Source: an uncultured Macromonas sp. (GTDB taxonomy: Bacteria; Pseudomonadota; Gammaproteobacteria; Burkholderiales; Burkholderiaceae). From it: DNA of 8,892 nucleotides. The DNA is taken from NCBI GenBank assembly GCA_946481585.1, contig CAMLOF010000112.1:1-8892 (forward strand), written 5' to 3'. A program made the translations under genes and the position numbers. A model generated the notes under the pieces. That model had not been told where the DNA came from and did not search any database. It was given only the letters and a program-made list of their open reading frames with translations. Positions 1 through 6,047 of this stretch are shown piece after piece (position 1 is the first letter of the stretch; every line of letters starts with the position of its first letter).

Positions 1-463
1 CAGGCAGCTTGAACTTCTCGGCCAGCTTCATCAGCCGCAGGGCCTTGCGGTAGCCTTCGGGGCGCGTCATACCGAAGTTGCGCACGGTGCGCTCCTTGGT
101 GTCGCGGCCCTTCTGGTGACCCAGCACCATGCAGGGCTGGCCATTGAAGCGCGCCAGGCCTCCCACAATGCTCAAGTCGTCAGAGAAATGGCGGTCGCCA
201 TGCAGCTCCACGAAGTGCGTGAAGATCTCATTGACGTAATCCAGCGTGTAGGGGCGGTCGCTGTGGCGGGCAATCTTGGTCACCTGCCACGGAGACAGGT
301 TGCTGTAGATGTCCTTGGTGAGTTGCTGGCTCTTCTTGCTGAGCTGGTCGATCTCTTCGGTGATGTCAACCGCCGATTCAGATTGAACGTAGCGCAGTTC
401 TTCGATCTTGGTTTCCAGCTCCGCGATGGGTTGCTCGAAATCCAGAAAATTCTTCTTTGCCAA
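1..463 (-). CDS. accA: Acetyl-CoA carboxylase carboxyltransferase subunit alpha (N-terminal 154 codons, partial)
   Basis: AccA pairs with AccD to form the carboxyltransferase that moves the carboxyl group from biotin-BCCP to acetyl-CoA, giving malonyl-CoA for fatty acid synthesis in the cytoplasm. The reverse strand reads [19 protein letters not shown] at the start and later [20 protein letters not shown], then [23 protein letters not shown], all characteristic of AccA. About half of the usual ~320 residues are present; the rest lies left of base 1, so most catalytic residues cannot be checked. The start is a TTG at 463-461: the family N-terminus begins exactly there and a good AGGAG sits 7 bases upstream. 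It follows the glycosylase gene after a 60-base gap in which I found no convincing promoter, so it is probably co-transcribed with cysS and the glycosylase. Identity is very secure. Confidence 0.96.
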   Translation of the reverse strand, partial: MAKKNFLDFEQPIAELETKIEELRYVQSESAVDITEEIDQLSKKSQQLTKDIYSNLSPWQVTKIARHSDRPYTLDYVNEIFTHFVELHGDRHFSDDLSIVGGLARFNGQPCMVLGHQKGRDTKERTVRNFGMTRPEGYRKALRLMKLAEKFKLP

Positions 464-470
464 GGTGATA

Positions 471-475
471 CTCCT
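471..475 (-). promoter_or_regulatory. Shine-Dalgarno site that fixes the TTG start of accA
   Basis: The minus strand reads AGGAG at 475-471, then 7 bases, then TTG at 463. This is near-ideal spacing and supports a non-ATG start for accA. It is one of the clearest ribosome binding sites in the window. Confidence 0.75.
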
Positions 476-523
476 GTGGTCTTTATGGGGCACGCGTGGG
501 GTGGCGGGGGAAAAGTCAGGCCG

Positions 524-1189
524 TCAGTAGGCCACCGGCACCGGGTCCAACGAGCGCCAAATATACCAAGTCGCGACGCTGCAGTAAGGTGCCCAGGCGG
601 CAGCCACTTCCCGCGCGTCGCTGCGGCTGACTGGGTCGCCCGAGAAATAGCTCTGGCTGATGCCCCGTATGAGTCCGACGTCGTCGAGCGGCAGCACGTT
701 GGGGCGCATCAGGTAGAAGATGAGGAACATCTCGGCCGTCCAGCGGCCGATGCCCCGTATGGCCACCAGTTGCTTGATGATGGCCTCGTCGTCCATCCCG
801 TGCCACTCTTCCGGGCGCAGGATGCCGTTGTCAAAATGCAGTGCCAGGTCCACCAGGTACTCGACCTTGCGGGCACTCAGGCCGGCGGCACGCATGTCGT
901 CCACCTTCAGGCGCAGCAGTTGGGCGGGGGCCATCTCGGGCAAAAGCTGCTCAAAACGGTCCCACACCGCCTGCGCCGCCTTCACGGAAATCTGCTGTCC
1001 CACGACGCTGCGCGCCAGGGTGGTGAATGGGTCGCCGCGCGAGGACAGGCAGACATTGGGGAACTGCGGGATGAGCTTGTTCATCACGCGGTCGCGCTGC
1101 ATCAGGTGCTGGCAGGCGTCTTCCCAGTAGGCGGGTGCCTGCTGGGCGTCGGCCGTTCGCGCTCGCTTCGCGGTGGGTTTGGAAGCCAT
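524..1189 (-). CDS. DNA-3-methyladenine glycosylase II family protein (HhH-GPD, AlkA/Mag1-like)
   Basis: This 221-residue enzyme should excise alkylated bases such as 3-methyladenine from DNA and start base excision repair. The HhH-GPD fold is visible: DPFTTLARSVVGQQIS (about 53-68) is the conserved opening helix, LVAIRGIGRWTAE (141-153) is the helix-hairpin-helix, and the following LPLDDVGL (166-173) holds the expected catalytic aspartate, Asp170 by alignment from memory to AlkA Asp238. No four-cysteine iron-sulfur motif follows, which argues against Nth/MutY. It lacks the extra N-terminal domain of E. coli AlkA (282 residues) and is closer in size to Mag1-type enzymes, so I give no symbol. 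I chose ATG 1189 because the reading frame further upstream lies inside cysS and looks unlike protein (Arg/Pro-rich). The start is 7 bases after the cysS stop, and the cysS TAA runs into an AAGGG that may serve as ribosome site, suggesting coupled translation. Confidence 0.88.
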   Translation of the reverse strand: MASKPTAKRARTADAQQAPAYWEDACQHLMQRDRVMNKLIPQFPNVCLSSRGDPFTTLARSVVGQQISVKAAQAVWDRFEQLLPEMAPAQLLRLKVDDMRAAGLSARKVEYLVDLALHFDNGILRPEEWHGMDDEAIIKQLVAIRGIGRWTAEMFLIFYLMRPNVLPLDDVGLIRGISQSYFSGDPVSRSDAREVAAAWAPYCSVATWYIWRSLDPVPVAY

Positions 1190-1196
1190 TGCGCCC

Positions 1197-2579
1197 TTAC
1201 ACCCGTTCCCAGGCCGTGCCCTGCGGGCCGTCCTTGAGCGCCACGCCCTGCGCCAGCAGTTCCTGGCGGATCCGGTCGGCCTCGGCAAAGTTCTTGGCTG
1301 CCTTGGCAGCGGCACGTGCGGCGATCATGCCCTGAATGGCCGCTTCATCCAGCCCTTCGGCGGCACCGCCACCTTGCAGAAAAGCCTTGGGCTCTTCCTG
1401 CAACAGGCCCAGCGTGGCACCCAGCGCCTTGAGCAGCCCGGCCAGCTCGCCAGAACGGCTGCGGTTCACCTCGCCAGCCAGGTCGAACAGCACGGCCACG
1501 GCCTCCGGCGTGCCGAAGTCGTCGTCCATGGCGGCCTTGAAGCGCGCGGCATGGGGCTCAGCCCAATCAATGGCCACGCTTTTTGCGGGCACGGCGTCCA
1601 GCGCGGTGTACAGGCGCTTGAGCGACGCACGCGCATCGTCCAGGTGCGCGTCGCTGTAGTTCAGCGGGCTGCGGTAATGCGCCCGCAGAATGAAGAAGCG
1701 CACGGTCTCGGCGTCGTACTTCTCCAGCACCTCGCGGATGGTGAAGAAATTGCCCAGGCTCTTGGACATCTTTTCGTTGTCCACGCGCACAAAGCCGTTG
1801 TGCATCCACACGCTCGCCAAGGGCTTGCCCGTGGCGCCTTCGCTCTGGGCGATCTCGTTCTCATGGTGCGGGAACTGCAGGTCGGCGCCGCCGCCATGGA
1901 TGTCGAAGCTCTCGCCCAGCATCTCGCAGCTCATGGCCGAACATTCGATATGCCAGCCCGGGCGCCCCAGGCCGTAGGCGCCGTCCCACTTGGCTTCGTC
2001 TGGCTCGCTCGCCTTGGCGGCCTTCCAAAGCACAAAGTCCAGCGGGTCGCGTTTGTCGTCAGCCACGGCCACACGCTCACCGGCACGCAGTTCATCCAGG
2101 CTCTTGCCCGAAAGCTTGCCGTAACCCGCAAAGTCGCGCACCGCGAAGTTCACGTCACCGTTGGCGGCCTTGTAGGCCAGACCCTTCTTTTCCAGTTGCC
2201 CGATCAGGTTGAGCATCTGCGGAACGAATTCGGTGGCGCGCGGCTCGAAGGTGGGCCGCTCGATCTTGAGAGCGTCGGCGTCCTGGTGCAGGGCGTCAAC
2301 CATGCGGTCGGTCAGCGAGCGGATGGTCTCGCCGTTCTTGAGCGCACGGGCAATGATCTTGTCGTCAATGTCGGTCACATTGCGCACATAAGTGACGCGA
2401 TAGCCACTGGCCTTGAGCCAGCGCTGCACCACGTCGAACGCCACCATGGAGCGGGCATGGCCCAGGTGACACAAGTCGTACACGGTCATGCCGCACACAT
2501 ACATGCGCACGTGGCCCTGCTCCAGGGGCGTGAACGCGTCCACGCGGCGCGTGAGGGAGTTGTAAATGCGCAAAGTCAT
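1197..2579 (-). CDS. cysS: Cysteine--tRNA ligase
   Basis: Class I aminoacyl-tRNA synthetase that charges tRNA-Cys with cysteine in the cytoplasm; an essential housekeeping enzyme. At 460 residues it matches the usual length (E. coli 461). The HIGH signature appears as HLGH (38-41) and the KMSKS loop is intact at 270-274. The zinc site that selects cysteine is complete: Cys29 (YVCGMTV), Cys213 ([10 protein letters not shown]), His238 and Glu242 ([10 protein letters not shown]). The C-terminal part (about 315-460) is the helical anticodon-binding region, ending in GTAWERV. ATG 2579 matches the family N-terminus ([13 protein letters not shown]). The frame stays open far upstream, but that part runs antisense to the TPR gene. 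No Shine-Dalgarno sits at the normal distance, which is odd for such a gene (see the leader hairpin). It is first in the minus cluster with the glycosylase and accA. Confidence 0.97.
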   Translation of the reverse strand: MTLRIYNSLTRRVDAFTPLEQGHVRMYVCGMTVYDLCHLGHARSMVAFDVVQRWLKASGYRVTYVRNVTDIDDKIIARALKNGETIRSLTDRMVDALHQDADALKIERPTFEPRATEFVPQMLNLIGQLEKKGLAYKAANGDVNFAVRDFAGYGKLSGKSLDELRAGERVAVADDKRDPLDFVLWKAAKASEPDEAKWDGAYGLGRPGWHIECSAMSCEMLGESFDIHGGGADLQFPHHENEIAQSEGATGKPLASVWMHNGFVRVDNEKMSKSLGNFFTIREVLEKYDAETVRFFILRAHYRSPLNYSDAHLDDARASLKRLYTALDAVPAKSVAIDWAEPHAARFKAAMDDDFGTPEAVAVLFDLAGEVNRSRSGELAGLLKALGATLGLLQEEPKAFLQGGGAAEGLDEAAIQGMIAARAAAKAAKNFAEADRIRQELLAQGVALKDGPQGTAWERV

Positions 2580-2590
2580 CGGAACAAACA

Positions 2591-2606
2591 GGGGCCGCAA
2601 CCCCTC
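2591..2606 (-). promoter_or_regulatory. cysS: Possible cysS leader hairpin with a displaced Shine-Dalgarno-like sequence
   Basis: In the minus-strand transcript GAGGGG (2606-2601) is followed by UUGCGG and then CCCC (2594-2591), so four G:C pairs can close a six-base loop 11 bases before the cysS ATG. GAGGGG is the only Shine-Dalgarno-like sequence near the gene but lies 21 bases from the start codon, too far for direct use, and its Gs would be paired in the hairpin. The complementarity is visible; any regulatory role is inference, and a four-pair stem can arise by chance in GC-rich DNA. Confidence 0.3.
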
Positions 2607-2609
2607 AGA

Positions 2610-2615
2610 TACAAT
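2610..2615 (+). promoter_or_regulatory. Candidate -10 element (TACAAT) for the TPR-cyclophilin-lpxH-mtfA cluster
   Basis: TACAAT matches five of six bases of the sigma-70 -10 consensus and stands in a locally AT-rich patch of the divergent intergenic region. The base pairs 17 upstream (2587-2592) do not resemble TTGACA, so only half a promoter is visible. Transcription starting near 2622 would give a leader of about 110 bases before the TPR start codon. Confidence 0.32.
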
Positions 2616-2622
2616 CTTTTGC

Positions 2623-2628
2623 AGTATA
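2623..2628 (-). promoter_or_regulatory. Candidate -10 element (TATACT) for the cysS cluster
   Basis: On the minus strand TATACT (2628-2623) matches five of six -10 consensus bases, about 44 bases before the cysS start. No recognisable -35 is present at 16-19 bases spacing. It lies only 7 bases from the plus-strand TACAAT, so if both are real the two promoters would be back-to-back and could compete for polymerase. Confidence 0.3.
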
Positions 2629-2732
2629 TCGGCGTGCCGTCCGGGGGACCCTGGAGCACCCCGCCAGCGTTGCCGGAGGTCGCGTATTGTGCCCGTTTGT
2701 TGCGACCACCACAGAAACCCGCTGAGGTCACC

Positions 2733-3302
2733 ATGCCACTTCCCCTGACTCCGGTTGCCAGCAACCCCTTCCCTTCGCCCTGGCGCACACAGATTCTGCG
2801 TCTGGCCTGTGCGGCTCTGCTCCTCTGTGCTGCCAGCGTGCACGCCCAGGAAGCCCCCTACCAGGACGTGAACCGTCTGTTGCAAGCGGGTGATCTTCAG
2901 CAAGCGCACAAGGTGGCCACGGGCTACCTGGCAGACAAGCCGCGCGACCCGCAGATGCGCTTTCTGCTGGGCGTGATCCAGACTCAGCAAGGCCAGGACG
3001 GCACTGCCCTGGAAACCTTTACCGCCATCACGCGTGACTACCCGGAGCTGCCCGAGCCCTACAACAACCTGGCGGTGCTGCACGCCGCCGCCAACCGCTT
3101 GGACCAGGCCCGCGAGGCGCTGGAAATGGCCGTTCGCCTGAACCCGGCCTACGCGATTGCCCACCAGAACCTGGGCGACGTATTCGCCCGCCTGGCGTCG
3201 CGCTCGTACGGCGAGGCGCTCAAGCTCAACCCTTCCAACGGCGCGCTGCGCCCCAAGATACAGGCGCTTGACGCGGCGCTGGCAGCACGCCCCGCGCAGT
3301 GA
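2733..3302 (+). CDS. Exported tetratricopeptide-repeat protein, function unknown
   Basis: A 189-residue protein with a signal peptide: basic n-region around WRTQILR (17-23), hydrophobic core [12 protein letters not shown] (24-35) and a likely signal peptidase I site after VHA at 38. The cysteines in the core lack a proper lipobox, so I expect a soluble periplasmic protein, not a lipoprotein. The mature part is TPR-like: helices at about 44-68, a repeat at about 72-104 ([15 protein letters not shown]), a clear repeat at 107-140 ([24 protein letters not shown] ending in NP), and a shortened last unit at 141-170. Such repeats bind other proteins; no partner can be read from the sequence. ATG 2733 is preceded by GAGG at 2724-2727 with 5 bases spacing. 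It begins the plus-strand cluster, 16 bases before the periplasmic cyclophilin, so a joint role in envelope protein handling is possible but unproven. Confidence 0.88.
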   Translation: MPLPLTPVASNPFPSPWRTQILRLACAALLLCAASVHAQEAPYQDVNRLLQAGDLQQAHKVATGYLADKPRDPQMRFLLGVIQTQQGQDGTALETFTAITRDYPELPEPYNNLAVLHAAANRLDQAREALEMAVRLNPAYAIAHQNLGDVFARLASRSYGEALKLNPSNGALRPKIQALDAALAARPAQ

Positions 3303-3318
3303 CACTTGCACCCAGACC

Positions 3319-3888
3319 ATGAAACGACGCACCCTCGCATCCCTTCTTGCCGCTGCCAGCCTGCTGGCTACGCTGCCATTGCAAGCGCAAACCACCCCGC
3401 GCGTGAAGCTTGAGACATCGCAGGGCGCCATCGTCCTGGAACTGAACCAGGCCAAGGCCCCCAAGACCGTCGCCAACTTCATTGATTACGTCAAGGGCGG
3501 CCATTACGACGGCACCGTGTTCCACCGGGTGATCAGCGACTTCATGATCCAGGGCGGTGGCTTCACCGCTGACATGCAGCAAAAACCCACCAAGGCACCC
3601 ATTCCCCTGGAAGCCAGCAACGGTCTGAAGAACGACCGCGGCACCATTGCCATGGCCCGCACCGCCAACCCGAACTCTGCCACCAGCCAGTTTTTCATCA
3701 ACGTGGTGGACAACGCAATGCTGAATGCACCCCAGCCTGACGGCCACGGGTACACAGTGTTCGGCAAGGTCGTTTCCGGCATGGACGTGGTGGACAAGAT
3801 CCGCGCCGTGCCCACTGGCAGCCGTGGCATGCACCGCGACGTGCCCGCCACCCCCATCACCATCCTCAAAGCCACATTGGAGAACTGA
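3319..3888 (+). CDS. ppiA: Peptidyl-prolyl cis-trans isomerase, cyclophilin type, periplasmic
   Basis: A 189-residue cyclophilin expected to catalyse cis-trans isomerisation of X-Pro bonds during protein folding in the periplasm. The N-terminus [19 protein letters not shown] is a typical signal peptide with probable cleavage after LQA at 23. The cyclophilin domain covers about 29-187. Catalytic residues are in place: Arg70 and Phe75 (FHRVISDF) and Gln78 (MIQGGG), followed by [13 protein letters not shown] and [15 protein letters not shown]. It matches PpiA in size and layout. ATG 3319 is the only start that gives a clean signal peptide; the ribosome site is poor, and the TPR stop is 16 bases upstream, so it probably depends on cluster transcription and perhaps on translation of the gene before it. 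The next gene is a close paralogue without a signal peptide. Confidence 0.93.
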   Translation: MKRRTLASLLAAASLLATLPLQAQTTPRVKLETSQGAIVLELNQAKAPKTVANFIDYVKGGHYDGTVFHRVISDFMIQGGGFTADMQQKPTKAPIPLEASNGLKNDRGTIAMARTANPNSATSQFFINVVDNAMLNAPQPDGHGYTVFGKVVSGMDVVDKIRAVPTGSRGMHRDVPATPITILKATLEN

Positions 3889-3890
3889 AC

Positions 3891-4397
3891 ATGGCCAACC
3901 CGAAAGTCGAACTGCACATCACCGGTCACGGCGTCATCACGCTGGAACTGGACGCTGAAAAGGCACCCAAGTCCACCGAAAACTTCCTGGCCTACGTCGC
4001 CAGCGGCCACTACGACAACACGATCTTCCACCGCGTGATCAACGGCTTCATGATCCAGGGCGGCGGCTTCGAGCCCGGCATGACGCAAAAGCCCACCCGC
4101 GAGCCGATCGAAAACGAAGCCAACAACGGCCTGAAGAACGACAAGTACACCGTCGCCATGGCGCGCACGCAGGCGCCCCACTCCGCCACGGCACAGTTCT
4201 TCATCAACGTGGCTGACAACGGCTTCCTCAACCACACCGCGCCCTCCCTGCAGGGCTGGGGCTACGCCGTGTTCGGCAAGGTCGTGGGCGGCACCGAAGT
4301 CGTCGATGCCATCCGTGGCGTGAAGACTGGCCGCAAGGGCTTCCACGACGACGTGCCCGTCGCCGACGTGGTGATCGAAAAGGCCGTTGCCGTTTAA
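3891..4397 (+). CDS. ppiB: Peptidyl-prolyl cis-trans isomerase, cyclophilin type, cytoplasmic
   Basis: A 168-residue single-domain cyclophilin, the usual PpiB length, which should speed X-Pro isomerisation in the cytoplasm. There is no signal peptide: the domain begins almost at once ([20 protein letters not shown]). Active-site residues Arg48 and Phe53 (FHRVINGF) and Gln56 (MIQGGG) are present, then [13 protein letters not shown] and [19 protein letters not shown] 3891 has GGAG at 3879-3882 with 8 bases spacing and lies 2 bases past the ppiA stop. It is plainly similar to ppiA along its whole length and probably shares an ancestor with it through duplication, with one copy exported and one kept inside. 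lpxH follows after 1 base. Confidence 0.95.
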   Translation: MANPKVELHITGHGVITLELDAEKAPKSTENFLAYVASGHYDNTIFHRVINGFMIQGGGFEPGMTQKPTREPIENEANNGLKNDKYTVAMARTQAPHSATAQFFINVADNGFLNHTAPSLQGWGYAVFGKVVGGTEVVDAIRGVKTGRKGFHDDVPVADVVIEKAVAV

Positions 4398-4398
4398 C

Positions 4399-5205
4399 GT
4401 GACCGAACCGGGCTGGGGCACTCTGCAGGCCGCGCCGCAATGGCGCGCTGTGGATTGCATCGCCGACCTGCACCTGCAGGCTGGCGACCCGGCCACCTTC
4501 GAGGCTTGGCAGAGCTACCTGCGCCGAGCCGACTGCGACGCCCTGTTCATCTTGGGCGATCTGTTCGAGGTTTGGGTGGGTGACGACACACTCAACACCC
4601 AAGACGAAAACCCGGACCATCTGTTTGCCCAGGCCTGCTGCGACGCTTTGCGCGAATGCACGCAGCGCATGCCCGTGTATGTAATGCACGGCAACCGCGA
4701 CTTTCTGCTGGGGCCAGACTTTTTCGCGCGCACCGGCACGCAACCGCTACACGACCCCACCCTGCTCAACTGGAGCCCCCACCGCTGGCTGCTGAGCCAC
4801 GGTGACGCCTGGTGCCTGGACGACCACGATTACATGCGCTTTCGCGGCGAGGTGCGCACCCCCGCCTGGCAGCAGGCCTTTCTGGCACGCCCCCTTGCCG
4901 AACGCGAAGCTGTGGGCCGCCAGTTGCGCGCCCAGAGCGAGGCCCGCAAACTCGAGAGCCGCGAGTCGGGCAGCACCATCACCTACGCCGATGTGGACAC
5001 AGCCACTGCCGAACAGTGGCTACAAACCACAGGCGCCCAGGTGCTGGTGCACGGCCACACACACCGGCCAGCCGAACATGTGTTGCGAGGTGGCCGATTG
5101 CGAGTGGTGCTGAGTGACTGGGACGCGCAGGCCGTGCCGCCCCGCGCACAGGCACTTCGCCTGCGTGCCGATGGCCGCTGGGAGCGGCGCCCCTTGAGCA
5201 GATGA
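4399..5205 (+). CDS. lpxH: UDP-2,3-diacylglucosamine diphosphatase
   Basis: LpxH hydrolyses UDP-2,3-diacylglucosamine to lipid X and UMP, a step in lipid A synthesis at the inner face of the inner membrane, using two manganese ions. The calcineurin-like metallophosphatase motifs are all present in this 268-residue protein (numbered from GTG 4399): Asp23 and His25 (IADLHLQAG), Asp54 (LGDLFEVWVGDD), Asn99 (HGNRDFLL), His134 (LSHGDAW) and HGHTHRP at 218-224. It is somewhat longer than E. coli LpxH (240) because of extra residues at both ends. The start is uncertain: GTG 4399, one base after the ppiB stop, gives the natural-looking MTEPGWGTLQ; a TTG at 4387 overlapping ppiB would add four residues. 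Neither has a good ribosome site, so translational coupling to ppiB is likely. The stop overlaps the mtfA start by four bases. Confidence 0.95.
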   Translation: MTEPGWGTLQAAPQWRAVDCIADLHLQAGDPATFEAWQSYLRRADCDALFILGDLFEVWVGDDTLNTQDENPDHLFAQACCDALRECTQRMPVYVMHGNRDFLLGPDFFARTGTQPLHDPTLLNWSPHRWLLSHGDAWCLDDHDYMRFRGEVRTPAWQQAFLARPLAEREAVGRQLRAQSEARKLESRESGSTITYADVDTATAEQWLQTTGAQVLVHGHTHRPAEHVLRGGRLRVVLSDWDAQAVPPRAQALRLRADGRWERRPLSR

Positions 5206-6047
5206 GCACCCCGCGCTGGTGGCGGCGCCTGCGCCAGACCTTGCGCCGCTGGCTCGGCGGCAACCCAGACATCCCCGATGGGCTGTGGCAACACGTCTGG
5301 CAACGCCACCCGTTCCTGCACCACCTGAACGCCAGCGAGCAGGCACGCTTGCGCGAACTTTGCCGAGGCTTCCTGGCCGGCAAGGAGTTCAATGGCGTGC
5401 ATGGCGTGAACATCACCGACGCCATGGCCCTGACCATAGCCATGCAAGCCTGCGTGATGCTGCTGCACTGGGGCGAAGACGCGTTGGCCTGGTACGACGA
5501 CTTCGTCGGCATTGTGGTGCACCCCAACGAAATGTGGGCACCCCGCGAGGTGGTGGACGAAGCCGGTGTGGTTCACCGCTACCGCGAAGCCCTGCTGGGC
5601 GAAGCCATGGAAGGCGGCCCCGTGACGCTGGCCTGGTCCAGCGTGGCCAGCGCCGCCAACGAGGCCGGGAGGGGCCACAACCTGGTGATCCACGAATTCG
5701 CCCACAAGCTGGACATGCGCGGCAAGTCACATGGCCAATCGCCAGACGGTTGCCCGCCCCTGCCGCGCGGGTTCATGGGGCACACACAGGCAGGCGAAGC
5801 CCGCCGCCATTGGCGCCAGACACTGCATAAAGCCTACGAAGACCACCGCCAGCGGGTGGAGATGGCAGAGCGCTTCGGTGCCGAGCCGCCCTGGCTGGAC
5901 AGCTACGGCGCCCACTCGCCCAGCGAATTCTTCGCAGTGGCCTGCGAGGCCTACTTCGTCAACCGCCCGAAATTGGAGGCGGAATGGCCGGATGTCTGCG
6001 CCCTGTTCGACGCTTTCTTCCGGCCAGGCAGCTCGATCAGCGCTTGA
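5202..6047 (+). CDS. mtfA: Zinc-dependent peptidase, MtfA (Mlc titration factor) family
   Basis: A 281-residue M90-family metallopeptidase. The zinc motif HEFAH is at 164-168 within HNLVIHEFAHKLDM, with His164 and His168 as ligands and Glu165 as catalytic base; Glu242 in SPSEFFAVACEAYF is the likely third ligand. In E. coli, MtfA binds the glucose repressor Mlc and has weak peptidase activity; whether that applies here is unknown, as no PTS or mlc gene is in view. There is no signal peptide; the first 20 residues are strongly basic (RWWRRLRQTLRRW). ATG 5202 shares ATGA with the lpxH stop, typical of translational coupling, and no separate ribosome site is evident. The last 11 bases overlap the end of the convergent DUF349 gene. 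Family assignment is firm; physiological role is open. Confidence 0.93.
   Translation: MSTPRWWRRLRQTLRRWLGGNPDIPDGLWQHVWQRHPFLHHLNASEQARLRELCRGFLAGKEFNGVHGVNITDAMALTIAMQACVMLLHWGEDALAWYDDFVGIVVHPNEMWAPREVVDEAGVVHRYREALLGEAMEGGPVTLAWSSVASAANEAGRGHNLVIHEFAHKLDMRGKSHGQSPDGCPPLPRGFMGHTQAGEARRHWRQTLHKAYEDHRQRVEMAERFGAEPPWLDSYGAHSPSEFFAVACEAYFVNRPKLEAEWPDVCALFDAFFRPGSSISA

Noticed and set aside
116..1237. 373-residue plus-strand open frame
   Set aside because: It lies antisense to accA and the glycosylase, both recognised with conserved motifs, and its own translation shows no domain or sensible start.
1190..1315. N-terminal extension of the glycosylase gene upstream of ATG 1189
   Set aside because: The extra 42 residues are Arg/Pro-rich, overlap cysS coding sequence and do not resemble the family N-terminus.
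1173..2732. Long plus-strand open frame running antisense through cysS into the TPR gene
   Set aside because: It is a shadow of cysS in GC-rich DNA. Its translation is His/Val/Gln-rich with no family resemblance, while the opposite strand encodes a complete cysteinyl-tRNA synthetase. Only the part from 2733 is a real gene.
2843..2864. Lipoprotein signal in the TPR protein
   Set aside because: The cysteines in the hydrophobic core are preceded by residues that do not make a lipobox (Leu directly before Cys32), and a good signal peptidase I site follows at VHA.
3504..4496. 330-residue minus-strand open frame opposite ppiA and ppiB
   Set aside because: It spans two well-conserved genes on the other strand; internal similarity in it merely mirrors the ppiA/ppiB paralogy.
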